Positions 12,640 to 25,825 of a DNA stretch of 64,000 nt are shown here, piece by piece. Origin of the DNA: Urechis unicinctus (lineage: Eukaryota; Annelida; Polychaeta; Xenopneusta; Urechidae). The DNA is taken from assembly GCA_034190875.2 (NCBI GenBank), contig CM067358.1, positions 44,355,543-44,419,542 on the forward strand, written 5' to 3'. The translations under genes and the position numbers were made by a program. The notes under the pieces were generated by a model, which saw nothing but the letters and a program-made list of their open reading frames with translations, was not told the origin of the DNA and searched no databases. The number at the start of each line of letters is the position of its first letter. Within the stretch, counting starts at the first letter, position 1.

Positions 12640-14340
12640 ATGGCAACTGATGTAATTCTATATGAGGTTTAGGAATAATTAATTCTACCCATCAAAGCTG
12701 AACGGGCGTTAACATTGAAAACACGATCGGATGGCTGTAAGCAACTAGTTTTAGACTTTCACTTGTTTATTTGATGGCTTTATTTAATAGATCCACAGTG
12801 AATGGTATTGGAACATTTCGTGGAGTTGATGTCTGTATACAAAGCACCGTGCTTGAGTATCTTCGCTTACAATTGATTGCTTTTCTCTGTGAGAATATAA
12901 AAGACACTGAAAAAGGTTGACACGTGTTTAAGGGAAGAGGGAGGCAGTGACACCGTTATCGTGAGATAATATGTTTTCTTGACATGAATAGGCATTAATT
13001 ATAGTTCACGGATCTTCTTAAGCTGGAAGCAATCTTAATCGAATGTCAAGCACGATCTAATCCCCAAGATGGGCATAGACAATGAATTGCCTAGTATAAA
13101 AGATAATGCAATCAGCTAACGCGTTTTCGAATGAAGTGGTATTATGGCATCAGTGTGACAAGAATATAATTGTATGTGTGATAGTGTAGGACCAAAAGCT
13201 ACACCGAGGTGTTACTAGGTGACCAATTACTATTGGCTGCCTCGTTATTTATTTATAGCGAGATGTGGCATATTTTGCTTCAAACAATTTGCCAGGTATA
13301 TCATCTGTATCACCTGTCATGGATGAGACAGGACTATTCTGGTGTGCTGAATAACATATATTTAGTACAATAAGTTATGTGCTATATTTGGTTGGAGAAG
13401 CGTCGAACTGTTGTCCGTACCTCTTGACTTATGAAAAGCGGACATACATATGGATCTAGGTAGATGATTGATGGTTTACTGATAAACCTTATTCGCTCTA
13501 TAGGTATCAGACTCTAAATCACTTCTTGGTGCGATAATTGTTTGGTAACATTTGATTGAGCTAGGTAAGGTCATAGAGAACGAGCAGATGATTGTGGGAT
13601 GGTCTTTATCAGGTATTACAGTGCCCTCACTCGCAACTAAACAGCCAAACCATCGTATGGCTCGTGGACATCACTTTGAAAAAGTGGACACGCATACGTA
13701 TCTCAAAGCAATAATCCTTTTTGAAAAAAAGAATGATTTACATAGGCTTTCAAAATAAATCTAGTACAAAACACGCCACAAAGAAGTATTACGCGCTAAT
13801 AGCGCAAGGTCTGATAACCGCTTTTTAGCGGTAACCAGGCAGACATATATTCTGTTATGATGCAACGCTGCTCAACGCTGCTCAAGAAAACTGAAATATA
13901 CCCTCATACTGTCAGCAGTGGAATTATTTCCTGCCATCTGGTGCTCTAACGGTAAACTTATTTTCAATGTACGCACGCTGCTAAATGAGTGGGCAGGCAT
14001 TGTGGTGAAAATACCGCAGGTCGGCTTACCTGATCGACTTAATCATTTAGCTACGAGTTAGTTTGACACACATTAACAGCGGCATTTAATACTTAATTTC
14101 TGCAATCCAAACTAAGTAATGGGAACTATGTGCTAAAAACACATAGCCGACTTTAAACGCATACCGTCATGCTTCAGTGCAGCTTACCTGTGACAAGGAC
14201 GTTCTCACTGTGCTTTCATGCGCAACAACAAGGATCACTGTTTATTTTCCATTGATCATACATTCGTTTTTTCATCACAATTCTAACCTTTGCAAGTTTG
14301 CATGTGGATGTTGGGCATAGGCAATATCAATGAAGCAGAG
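12640..14340. repeat. Long-repeat block c, copy 1
   Basis: Three aligned stretches (12640-13060, 13270-13560, 13800-14340) match 27715-28840 in order. The best conserved part is 12785-12880 against 27950-28045, about 75 percent identical. TTGCTTCAAACAA at 13277 matches 28248. The third copy at 31655-32560 aligns with 13480-14340. A plus-strand frame at 12790-12880 shares EHFV.LMSV and a terminal AYN-stop with copy 2, but has an extra internal stop. Confidence 0.75.
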
Positions 14341-14499
14341 AAAATTGTCTGACACACTTGAGCCAACATGGACGCATCCTAAAAGTGTTAATGACGAGCC
14401 GATGAGTGTGCAATGATTATCATTGGATGAGTTGACATCAAACATTACTTGCATCAACACCATTAAGTAACAAAAATATGCCATGAATATCCGTATCAT
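14275..14499 (-). pseudogene. Unrecognised short frame shared by two c copies
   Basis: A 74-codon minus-strand frame whose C-terminal part aligns in frame with a minus-strand frame at 32356-32607. Both contain IA, then HP.ANLQR and LEL. In that stretch several codon differences are synonymous (HP, AN, QR and E positions), and second codon positions change least. This suggests that the minus strand of this part of block c was once translated. The frame is disrupted just downstream in this copy. No family recognised. Confidence 0.33.
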
Positions 14500-15335
14500 G
14501 TTTGCATTGCCTTATTCAAAGCTTTCAAAACATACATACGTGTAAATATTGAAGAATTTGCTGGCATATAATATGCGCGACGGAATGCTATTGTGAGCCT
14601 TGTCAACCGACGGGGACCGAGCCTGATCATCTTACTTGTGAATTAACAAATGTCATTACTCGCATGTTCTGAGAACGTTGTACCCAATAAAGGTGTGGTA
14701 TGCATCCTGCTGCGCCACTCACCTGTTTTTTTTTTTTACTAAGGAGGTGCATCCGTACAATCTGCATTGAGAAAGTCGCATACTAGGCTCAGTGAACGTT
14801 AGAGGTTATCATGTTATGCCCGCTTAGTTGCTTTTGTATGTGTGTATGTGTAGAATGTGCCGTGGGGGAGTTGATACATAACAACCAGCTAGTGTTTTGT
14901 GGTATGTTTTCCGACCTAGAAGCGAGCAAAATATTGAAGATTACATGACGCACTACGAAGACGCATTGTGGTTAATTCGCATATTTCGTAGAGTGTACTT
15001 ATATATCCGAGTTACTAACTGGTTTTGATAATATCCTCGAGGCATATATTGCTTACCGCGTGATGTTATGATTAAACTGGTTGAGAGGAGGCGTACATTT
15101 TCATAGTAGGTGTCTGTCTAGCTGACTGTGTTAGTCACAGCTCAAACTATGCTGTAACTGTCATTTAGTGGGATTATTCACAAACGATCTGGAATCGCGA
15201 GTTAATGTCTGCTTCGTCACGTGCATCGAACGCATTCTTTAATGAACACTTGTTCAAAGAGTGGGTGTGTCAATTGAATTTTACATCAGTAGGTCGAGAG
15301 GACGTGTTCCTTTCAATTATGGATAAGACATGTAA
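14500..15335. other. No gene recognised
   Basis: AT-rich spacer between blocks c and g. Nothing supported; poly-T run near 14728. Confidence 0.45.
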
Positions 15336-15535
15336 CTATTCGGCGAGGTGAACTTGACCCTTGCCAAAATTAGCTTAGTGAAACGTACCAAGCTTCATTG
15401 GCTAACATTATAATGTATTAGTATTAGTATGGATACCAAACGCCGTTATATTTTATATTCGATACCAGTGGTGTATACCATACGTCAGTTATTTCTGCCG
15501 TATGTCCATTGGCTTTGCTAAAGCAAGTGATTTAT
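15335..15535. repeat. Long-repeat block g, copy 1
   Basis: Aligns with 40575-40805. AGGTGAACTTGAC is exact in both, and later ATATTCGATA followed about 25 bp on by a GTCAG motif is in the same order. Confidence 0.55.
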
Positions 15536-15553
15536 TATGAGTACTTGGGCGCA

Positions 15554-15574
15554 AACCTGTGTATCACACAGGTT
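15554..15574. other. Perfect hairpin
   Basis: A 9 bp perfect inverted repeat (AACCTGTGT / ACACAGGTT) around a 3-base loop. An outer TGGGC (15546) and GCCCA (15603) could pair around it. No tRNA-like A or B box is present. Function unknown. Confidence 0.6.
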
Positions 15575-15599
15575 AGTTGTCTAGGGTTATCCGGCCTTC

Positions 15600-16040
15600 G
15601 GAGCCCATCGACCTACAAACTTGATCATATCTGATTTGGACATGTCCAGTACAAGCTCGCCAGTGATAATCGATGCATGCTGCGAATTGAGTACAGGTGA
15701 AAACATTGAAATCCAGAAGCAGGTGATATTAACGAGCGTCTATTTCGGAGTTCGAGTTAATGAATTAGCCGGTGCACCGTTGGTAGTTTTTCCGTTTCGT
15801 GGTATCCGTACATCAAAAGCATTGTTTTCATTATGTCGGCGAGAAAACAGTAAGGCTACATCGCAGGTATCACCTACAGCATTCCTCTGCACATTCCAGT
15901 TTTTCCATCTTGCGCCACTTACCAACGATATCCAATATATGGGTTTGTAGGTCAACACAGAATCGGAGCATGTGGTACGGTTGCGCAGTTATTCCCACAA
16001 GTATTCCTACATCAATCGAGGCCCAACCTCCGCATTATTA
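15600..16040. repeat. Long-repeat block d, copy 1
   Basis: Aligns well with 28985-29312: ATTCCTCTGCACATT, GCCACTTA.CAACGATATC.AATA, ATGGGTTTG, then CGGAGCATGTGGTAC and CCCACAAGTAT all recur in order, at about 75-80 percent identity. Overlapping frames exist on both strands (plus 15621-15950, 109 codons; minus 15740-15958, 72 codons). The minus frame shares scattered residues with the second copy, but both copies contain indels, so coding status is unclear. Confidence 0.8.
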
Positions 16041-16107
16041 TTCAGTCACAGCATTAGCGTTCAAACCGTTAATCCTAGTCTTTTATGGTACACTCTTGAG
16101 TAGTTAG

Positions 16108-18285
16108 CTGCCCCAATATAATGTGCGGATTACGTAGATAATTTCTTTTCAAATTTGTCATGGCGTTTATCTGATATCATGGAAGCAATATGCTTGCTTA
16201 TAATCTATCTATCTCTCTCAACATCTATTAAGATATATCTTTTTCAATAATGTTTGATTACCTAAAAGCATGCAAGGCCTTCGGTTGATATATTCACGTT
16301 GGGTGATGTATGAAGAGTGCAGAACTTTTGTCGCGATAAGACGCGTGTTTGATGCGGGAGTTGTATACCACTATTTATTATTCGTTACCTCTATAATTTA
16401 CCTCCCACCTGACAACTGTATTTCCTCGTCTGACATCTTTCACTATCGTCTGTTTATAGCGTGGTATAGTCTATCATTTGTCTCATCTTTGTGGGAGAAA
16501 TATATGATTGCAAACAAAACCATTGAGGACAACTCGCTATGTTAAACCTGTTAGAACTCATTTTGTGGACACGCTGCATTCCGGGATGATGTAATGCGCC
16601 ATATGTGCCAATATCCAACGAGCTTATCAAACTCGGTATGTATATTTTCTAGTTCACGCTATAATCATTTCAATATTTGCCATTATATTCGGCGATTTAT
16701 CGGTAATTTATCGGCTCTTCTTCAACGTCATACGCTGTGCGTTTACTCGTTGAAGGTATTTGTAATTGCAATGTTTGCACTCTTATTTTTCAACGACAGA
16801 AACTTGTAAAACCAGGCACTGGATAACGGAAAGCAAGTGGCACGACGTTTCATATCGAAATCTGTATATCAATGTAAGTTGCTACGTTGGTGATTTGCGT
16901 TGGCAACACAATATTGATACGATGCTCCCGAATGAGGAGAATTGTTTCGATTTTACGCTGACATTGCATGCAGACCTGGAGGTCACACAAAAACCTTTAG
17001 AGAACCAAGTCGAGCCTAGTTCTGTTGACTTAGGATACGTGATGAACGGAAGAAACAAACGACGATGTAGGGCCGAAAGAAGAGAAATGTACTTTTTTCT
17101 TCTAAAGACAGGATAACTTCTTTATTGATCTAAGTGACCAAAAAGGATTATATTTAATGCGGGGAGAGATGTCTCTGATTTATGGTAGGTGATCTTGCCC
17201 TCCTGTGAGCGTGTGTCCCTTATAACCGCCCACTATTAGCAAATGCTATAGGCTGAGATGCCTCTAGCAGGTTCACCAATGAGGTCGCCCCTTAATGAGG
17301 TAGTTAAGTGAGGGCTAAGGAATAACTGACGGGTAACTGGCGGGTCAGACGCTTTAAGGTAGGGAGAAATAAAATTGAGATAAACTGTTTTCGACAACAA
17401 TTACCTTATATCAGTGCGTTAGTAGGCCAATATTGCAAATTGGCATTTCTGTAGCTGGAAAAATATTTCAACGCTCTTTGGGAGTCCAAATCAGATGATT
17501 CGATTCGGTTATAAAAACATTAAGTGTCAGTAATAGCGGGTAGTGGCAAAATTGATCACATATGTTCGTGAGAGGTTTTGTGAAAGTTAGTTCCCACATA
17601 TGCTGTTCTATGATTTCCATAACTGCATTTTGCCTTTGCTTTTAGAACGGTTTTCTGTAGGGTCGCAGAACAATGCATATTGCATGATTGACATATTGTA
17701 TGGTGCGACTATTTTCATAAGCCGTCTTTGTACAGCCAGCATGTATCGATGTGTATTAAACGAAATACTACATTAACATGTATTGTTTCTTCCCGACTTA
17801 ATAAATAACCTCCTAACTCAGGATAATAAAGCATTCTTCGATAACTTACGACAAAACCATAACGTTCATACCATTACCAATCTATCTAGGGTTGTGTTGT
17901 TGTTCACGGCATTCATCAAAGTTACAAAAAAAATATCCGCAGTATGATTCGCAATACAAATATATATTCTATCGAAAGCGCTATGTTTAGTGCATAATAT
18001 CGTATTGATGTTACTCTAGATTGCTTCAATGCCCAGTCAGTTTATTGCTCTGGCATACACTGTTTGGAAACTTTACTGGGCATAGTGGTGCTAGATTTTA
18101 TTTTACCTCAAGCAGATATTATGACTAACAAGTGGTTGGACTGACACGCAAATTCTAATTAATGGAGGAGCGCCGGCATGAGTCAAGCAGGAAACGCCAT
18201 AATGAATAATAATACATCGAATAAAACACAATAGATAAGGATCAAGTACACTCTTGGATCACGGTGGCCGTAATATAATGCTTAT
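16108..18285. other. No gene recognised; GC-richer patch at 17.15-17.35 kb
   Basis: Open frames at 16270-16545, 16594-16809 and 16766-17116 (116 codons) have no recognisable domain. A GC-richer patch at about 17155-17350 stands out and could be an eroded mobile element, but no terminal repeats are visible. Confidence 0.4.
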
Positions 18286-18402
18286 ATGATGTTTTTTTAC
18301 TATCCATACCCTTCAAGTAAAGATATCAGGGCATTCGCCTTAATCAATCAGTTGACGGCTGGCAAAGATGGATTATATACCGACGAGATTTTCATCTTAT
18401 AA
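18286..18402 (+). pseudogene. Unrecognised coding relic in block e, copy 1
   Basis: A 38-codon plus-strand frame from ATG at 18286 to TAA at 18400-18402. Codons for KDIRAFALINQLTAGKD (18319-18369) recur at 30359-30409 with exactly four base differences, all in third positions and all synonymous (GAT/GAC, AGG/AGA, TTC/TTT, GCC/GCA). The following 11 codons stay in frame, share DEIF, and both copies end in a stop at the same codon. That pattern is expected of a translated C-terminus and unlikely for non-coding DNA. The protein family is not recognised. Copy 2 has an in-frame TGA after GKD, so at least that copy is dead. Confidence 0.5.
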
Positions 18403-18412
18403 TGACATGATG

Positions 18413-18467
18413 AGATGTTTGCATGATGTATGACGTCAAGATTACATGTTTGCGTGATGTATGATGA
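18413..18467. repeat. Short tandem duplication
   Basis: ATGTTTGC(A/G)TGATGTATGA occurs twice, 33 bp apart, just 3' of the block e relic. The second e copy near 30445-30465 has only a single similar stretch. Confidence 0.7.
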
Positions 18468-18469
18468 CT

Positions 18470-21400
18470 AGAGCGCCTTTCCGTGCTCTGTCCAGAGATG
18501 TAGAGTAACGCCAAACTTAAACATATAGATAGTTCTTCTGACAACTGACAATGTAGTTAGAGTAAAGCTACTCTACGTTCAGCCTTCAGCCCTCGACACG
18601 TTATTTATCATCTCTCCTAATGCAGCGAATGCTCTATTCAACGTGTTTAACAGCAAAAGAAGCATGAGGAAGTGATATATTTGTAGACGCACACGGTTGC
18701 CTGTTGTGCGCCATGTTTAGCTTTATTATCGCAAATACGATAAAAATGGTAACGCTTTTGTGCAGAGGAATTTGTAGGCTCACCAATTCAGAAACTTTTG
18801 ACCACATCCATTTTGCAAGACATGCGGAAGGCAGGCAGCCCAGCGATTCACAATTAATTGACCTCTAATCCATCTATGCTCCTTTCCATTGCTCTATCAA
18901 CAAATATAGCTTAAGTCTGACATTGCCGTGGCCATTTCACTGCGGCCTCCAATCTACGAAGGGAAAGCAGTGTGTTCATTTGCGTACAATATAATAATAT
19001 ATCCCTCATAACGCAAATCGCATTGTGACGGTCATATATATGGCTGCTATACAAGAGGAATCTTCCGTATGCAATACACATTTTCTCCGAATCATTACGC
19101 ACGTCGTATTGCCACTCTTTTTGACTAGCCTAAGATAGCATAGTTTACAGAATGGAGTCCCCTACCCAAAAACAATACGCCAAAATGACGAAGCCAAATT
19201 TACATTCATTTGCAAACCATACTACAACACACAGCAATAGTCACGGTATCTGGCCGCTGTTAAAACATTTATGATTGTGCAATTACGTTCGAAGTGTCAT
19301 TTTCGATACACGATATGTAACACCTGTCGTCTTAAATAAGAATCTGTGTCCAACCGATGATTTTGTTGTGCAAATCAATCCAATCACTTGTAAATGTAAA
19401 TGTTGATTTGCACGTCGCCCGATAATATGCAATACGCACTGCTGGTAATGGAACAAAGAGGGACTTCATTTCAACATGGACACTGATTTTACGCAAGGTG
19501 CAATTTAATTCGTGCAGACATCCACGCTGGTTACAGATCATACATTTAAATCATAATGTCTCTCGTAATAAACACCGTCAATGTAAAGTAAAGATACAAA
19601 TGGACGAGTCCATTATCCATTATATGACTTATGTTAATAGACCATCGTACGAAGCCATCAAACACAGCTTGTGAAAGTTATCTAGTCCATTGGTGAAAAA
19701 CCGTGACGTGTTACTTAATTAGCGTACTAACTAATCTGATCTTGCTCTCCATACACCGCGCGTGCTTCCCGGTTTTTACATTGATTATCAGCGACCCGCA
19801 AGGTACCCACCAGCATATTTCTATCCGTCTGTGGCACAGCACATTCTGACTGCTTATCTGTGATTATTGAAAAAGCCGATTGTGGCAAACTGTCTTTCGT
19901 ACTTCTGCTGCATTGTTATCTACCTTTTGCAGAAATCTGTTACATTCAGTATTGCTCCCCAGATTGCAAACATTATTCCAGTTACATGTGTCAGTGTCAT
20001 CAGTCATGCATAATTTCATATCGAGACTCTAAAAAGGTTGCAAAAAAAATCAAGAATGAATTTCCGCTTCCACCGATAACTGATGAGAATGGTTAATTCG
20101 GAATTGCAAATAGCATAAATATTATACGTCCAGATATGGTTTTCGAAGATCGTTTACACTGAATGCCTCACCAGTGACCAACTATTCTAATCTTGTCCAG
20201 CCAAGCAGCTGTAACAGAATAGACAATGTAACATTCTCGTTCCATCTTACACATAGTTACTAAAAAAAGTTTATGCCATTAAAAATACATATTGCTTGCG
20301 AATAAACGATCTTTATGGATCGCTCTCAGTGGCCGTCAATACAGGGTAAATGTATTCGTTTAATTTTGCACCTTAGAACACATTACGTTAACCACCAACA
20401 GATTTTTGAACATCTGTGTTCGATTGGATTACAGATATTACGTATTATATGCATTCAACAGAATGATGTACAAAGTGGGTGCAATCATTCTTATCGATCA
20501 CAAAAGCGGGTAGCACCTCGCGTTACATAACATTTTACTATAATTTTCCAAAGACACGAAGCCGCACAACAATGTATTTTACGCCCCAAATGACATCGGT
20601 TATTTCACGACATAGCGTTTTAGTGTCAACTGCAAGCATTGGTGCCAAATTTTACACAAAAAACTCATATTAATTGTGCAGCTGTACATTCACCAGGACT
20701 ATTTCCTCCTTAATGTAACTAATATATATGACCATTTGCTTTTTACGTCGCAATGAAATAATTAATTAGATTAAGACGAAGCGCCAACACATTATATCCG
20801 GTATGATAAATTTATCTCTCCCTATTGCAAATAATGCATTTTCTATCAATTAATCGATGTTCGCAATTAAATATAATATCGCTTTAGCTGCTTTTAACTC
20901 GATAGTTACCCTTAAATTCAAAACAGAAAACACGATATCATTAATACTCAATCGATATCGCCCTAACAAATACAAATGGATAAGCGTGAATAATGTAATC
21001 TTATAATGCCCAATCATTTTACGACCACAGTACAACCTTCAGTCCAGACAAATTGGTGTATTTGATGTTCGATTCAAACGGAACTAACGAGTCGAATATT
21101 GCTATTGTGAGAGTCGCGTCATTTTGCCATCTACAATATAAATGAGCAGCTAATTGTTGGCCACAATAATGACGTGTATGTGTCATCGGAGATACAATAG
21201 TTGTTAAGTGGATTATATTGATAGGCTTGTACTGATGCAGCGAGCACATGACAAACTGAGCGTATTGCCCTTATAGCACCAACGGTGCATGGTACTTAAC
21301 TCCCCTCCTCATGGTCGCAGTGATATCAGTGGACAATGCAGGTTGCTACCTCTTTATTTGACATTTCATTTTACCATCGATGACACGACCCCCCGCTACT

Positions 21401-23170
21401 GCTTCATATCTGCACGAGGAACAACAACCTAATAACGTCTATAGCTTCAAGGCATGTAAGAATGCAGAAAATAGTCCACATGCCTAGCGTTCATTTAGTA
21501 CCTGTGCTCATCGCCAGTCAACACACGAGACAGCTGATTCTGGCAATAGTGTTAAGACAAAGATGAGCTAAAATTGTGCCATTCAAAAGCATATAGCTGC
21601 GACTGGTAACCTAAACTAGAGCAACTAAGGTAAAGCTTTTTTTCATTGGTCCCGCCGACTGTGACTCTTAGATAAACGAAGAGACGTAAAATGATTTATG
21701 CCCCATGCAGATTATCAATATTAACTCATGTATCCTTTCATTGACACATCGAAAATGTTTTCACGGTATATAGCGTCGGACACAAATACCATGACAACAT
21801 AAGTTGTGTGCAAAACAACCTTCACATGGCACTCTGATAGCAGTTGCCAGTTGGCTATAATGTACTGGCATAATTTACTAAGAGTTTGGTCAACGTTTAT
21901 ATGCATACGTTTTTATTTTGTCTCGTCAATGATCTGAATCATTGTATGATGTTTAGATTGCAGGTACCTGACAACAGCAATCAGTTTAAAAACTATTCTT
22001 GCTTAAGTTGAGTCAAAAAGGTTGTTCGATGCCATTATATTCTGGGGAAAACCAATTTGCTCTCAGGGGTGATAGGAACTCATTGCAATGTTCATTTTAT
22101 TGCTATTAATCATGAGAGACTGACGTTACACTTGGCCGTTAAACACTTTCGTATCTCTTTGATATACCTTGACTCGTGTTTAGAGGGATAGGGCGTAATG
22201 AAATATGTTAGTACGCAATGTCACGTATGTTATAATGTGCAGCTGAACTGTCAAAACAGCGGCACCCATTTCGTGCCCAAAACAAATTGAAATGAGTTGC
22301 AGTAGCTACTGTTTGATGATTTATTACGACATATTTTACATCACATTGCAGACTTTGTGGTTGTAAGAGAACAACATAGCTGGAGAGACTGACGTTTACG
22401 GACTTATCGATGATCAAAACAATGCTATGATCATTTGTATTTATCGTGGCCTGACTGCAGGTTATTTCAACTCTTCGTAATATATATAGGATGGTACTAA
22501 ACTATCTCGGTCCCTACATACCTCGGCACTGTTACGGAGCAGTAATGTGGTATTTAATTACAAATGTCACATCTGCGAATACCCGTCCTTTGAGTGAATG
22601 TTAGCTAAGTACGGGCGCTCTGGCATTTCTATTACCTTCATTGCTTTTCAATAAGTGCAGAATAGATTGGCATCCCATAAAGTGGATAAGGATCACAGTA
22701 ACTTCCTCGGTGTCATTCACATGCCACTACGTTCCACCCTAATCTTCACTTCCATTATCCATTCAAAACAACCACTTTATTGATTTTCAGTAATACGACC
22801 TTATTCTGTCCAAACAGTAACATCCAGTGCCTCATAAGCCAGTTTAGTTGCAACCGACACTATGTTTCGAAATGCAACAGTGCAAGTTGACGTTACTAAT
22901 AAGTGCGCTAACGGATAGATTGTCTGAAGTAACAGTAGGCATGCGCTCTGTTTGGCATAACTGAACATAATTGAATTGTACCTACTTCGGTTCGACGGTA
23001 ATACGGTAGCTACAAATGTTGAACAGCCACCGAAGCGCACTAGAATATTCTGTAGGCCTCCCATTACAGACCCGCCAAACCAGAAAAAGCTATAAGTGGT
23101 TGCACTGTAGCTACAGACGCAAATTCAGTCAACTGATCGTATTATACTTAGAATCTGAGCAGCAAGTAAG
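18470..23170. other. No gene recognised
   Basis: 4.7 kb of AT-rich DNA with many frames under 90 codons and no domain. I did not find convincing matches to blocks a-g, so it may be unique sequence or more strongly eroded repeat. Confidence 0.4.
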
Positions 23171-23179
23171 GTTGTGCAC

Positions 23180-23890
23180 CTCTTTTTATTTGCCAGTGCC
23201 TACAGCGTCTGTGAAACAATGAAACCAGCTCCCATAGCATCTTATGCTGACAAGAAATGTTACCTTTGTGCTTGTCAGTAAAGAGCGCCTAATTCACATT
23301 TACCTTTTTAACGATGAATTTCAAGACTGTTTATGACCTGTTCAACAGCTGACTATATTGCCAAGCCTTTCAAACATTAGGCCAGCAAGCAGGTCAGAAA
23401 ACGTATATGTCGGGCTGCATCGATGCTGTAATTCTAGCATAAAACAGACCTGTATATTTATGCAGTAATTATCCCAAAAACATAAATGTACATTTGTTCG
23501 ATTGATCAGTTCTGAAGTGTTTGGATCCGCTATATCTACTACCAACACATCGACAAAACAAATGTGTACACTAAAATGGATAGACTATTTGATAATACGG
23601 CATTTATTGTCGATATTGAGCGCTATAGGCGGCGGTATATTTGTTTCTTCTTTAAGCTAGGTTATTGCATTATATTATAACGGAAAGGTTTTTGGCATGA
23701 AATATTGCTGTTGCTAATGAGTCTGTATTACTACTGACATCCAATTTTTCCAGCAATGATTTCGACTTTGTCTTATGAGCTAAATTGGTAATAAAAATTG
23801 AAATGTCTGCATGAGACGCACCAAACACAGTATCACTTTCATAGAACACACTGTATTCACAAGAATAGCATACAACATCTTCGTTGAATC
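23180..23890. repeat. Long-repeat block b, copy 2
   Basis: Same-strand partner of 11430-12160 at about 60-65 percent identity, with several small indels. It is followed by block f at 25.1 kb and, after a foreign-looking GC-richer block, by block c copy 2. Confidence 0.7.
23673..23888 (-). pseudogene. Unrecognised coding relic in block b, copy 2
   Basis: A 72-codon minus-strand frame without a start codon, bounded by TGA upstream and TAA at 23670-23672. It matches the copy at 11751-12150 along its whole length. Shared or similar positions include a Y-S pair near the start, an F..(A/T)...DI run, L.HK, LD.SS.T, L.TAI and AK..S. Lack of an ATG and the clean upstream stop suggest an exon-like or decayed fragment. 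Not recognised. Confidence 0.4.
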
Positions 23891-23894
23891 ATTA

Positions 23895-25115
23895 TGACGC
23901 AGATGAGCTAATATGATGGATGCAGAACATGCGGGTACAGGTCCGTGTTATCACCAACTGAATATAATTGTGAACTGATATTAATACTGCAAGTGTTTGT
24001 TTAGGTGTCATTTTCAAATAATTACTTTGGATTATATGAAATGCTTTATGTACCTCCATAAAATTCGCAAGCATGAAGGTCAAAAGCAGGTATTCACAGT
24101 GTCTTCATTGTTTTATGCTGCTTGATATATCTCTCAGATGCATTCTAAACATTGCTAATGGCATTTGCAGGCCAGTCTGTACAAGCCACCAGATGTCCAT
24201 TCTAGTCTTTGGCAAATATGTTTGGTTTAGTTTGTTTACATCTTCACGCTTACCGGATCAAATGATATTTGTATCCTACGTATTTATTTTAATTCCGTAT
24301 CAACGGATTTTAACGTAAGAGAGCTCATTTAGGTCAACCCATAGTGATTTCACAGCGAAATGGTATGCGATAAGTTTTGTCACTTATATAAATGTTTAGC
24401 AAAATAGGGTAATAAGAGGAGCAAATCATCAATCGACTGTATTCAACATCCAGTTATCCTGATAAGTGGCTTACCTATCCGGCTTAGCCAATATAATCGC
24501 TGACCATATCCTATTGAAATGCTAAATGAAACGCTTTTTGTGATTATTTATGTCATCCTACTACTCTATTGTGTATCCTAGATAAGTGAGCCCAAGGTTC
24601 TGAGAATCCACAGTAAGCTGCACTTGATACTCGTTGTACCTATTTCATAAAGTTAAAGCACAGGAAGCCGTTATGAGGATTACCATAGTCCTGGAGGATG
24701 ACTCGTTCTTGGCTTGATGACCATTTTAAGGGGCATAATATAAATTACTATCGTGTTGGTGCGAATCACAATAGCTCTCGTGCGTCAAGATTCCCATTTA
24801 TTGTCAGTGATGGCGTTTTATGAATCATTATCATGACCTCGGAAGGTTTCACCATTTATAAGTTTACGCTTGCATTTTAGGGTGCATGTTTTATAACTGC
24901 CAGTTATCCAAACCTGTAATGCGTCAAACGCGACAGATATCATACTTAGCCAGATTATTTTTCATGCAATAAGACAAGTACAATATTGGACCGCGCCAGT
25001 AGTTGATTGCTGCCTCGTAATATATGCATGAGTGAAAAATGAGCTCAATCAATTCCCCACTTTTCTGATTCCTCGTCTTAGCAATATCAAATTGCGATAT
25101 TGTGGCACAATTTAT
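23895..25115. other. No gene recognised
   Basis: AT-rich spacer between blocks b and f. Short frames only. Confidence 0.45.
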
Positions 25116-25275
25116 ACCGAAAATGATTGTTCTCAAGCAATATTTATTACGGCACTTGGTCCTTTACATTGAAGATACCAACTACGTCGGCTGTGAGGCA
25201 CATTAGCGATAACAAGATTGCAAAACAGATGACATATGCTCCACTCAAGTGGTTAGTGGGTCATTTTCACGGGGC
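25115..25275. repeat. Long-repeat block f, copy 1
   Basis: Aligns with 30020-30165: GA.ACAACTAC, GGCTG, GAGGCACA and (A/G)ATTGCAAAACAGAT.ACAT recur in order. The plus frame 25127-25354 (75 codons) reads IAKQMT where copy 2 reads IAKQIT, with neighbouring codons in the same frame. The evidence for coding is suggestive only. Confidence 0.55.
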
Positions 25276-25354
25276 AAAGTTACATACAGATCGATTTGAT
25301 AACAAAGCAGATTATCTTATTATATGTGTTAAAGAAACCGCTTCGAGCAAGTGA

Positions 25355-25775
25355 GACGAGCATCTAACTGGGGTGAAAGAGTGTGGTGTTACTTATAATC
25401 AAGCATATGAACATTATGGAAATTCTCTGGCCATATATGTATACAGTAGTTGAATCTACGTACATTCAACGTGACATTACCAGTAAAAAGAGTGATGAGA
25501 ATGACTCAGCATGCATTTGGTCTATATATGCCCGTGCTTTCGTTATAGGTTTTACAATTCAGTAATGTGCATCTTATATAGCTTTGCCGGTATCATAGGC
25601 TTACTTCTTTTCTTTCCAGACAGACATATGGCTGTTTGACATGCTTGCTGTGACCACAAATGCACACACTTAACCTGAACGATCTTTTCGCCATCATCAA
25701 CCATGTATGGGCCTCCTTTATAGTATAACACAGCTGTACTGTCATGTTCTTTCTTATTCATCCTAGTTACCCGGA
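25355..25775. other. No gene recognised
   Basis: Two unrelated short frames (25383-25565 plus, 25552-25761 minus) without domains. Confidence 0.45.
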
Positions 25776-25825
25776 AATAGGTGTTCAGGTGCTGCTACCA
25801 CCATCTGGTCCGTGTAGTGATCGGC

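Noticed and set aside
15546..15607. tRNA-like fold with closing TGGGC/GCCCA
   Set aside because: No A or B box promoter, no anticodon arm of proper size and no T-loop consensus; kept only as a hairpin.
16766..17116. 116-codon plus-strand frame
   Set aside because: No domain, no second copy to test, and a length that can occur by chance in a 64 kb window.
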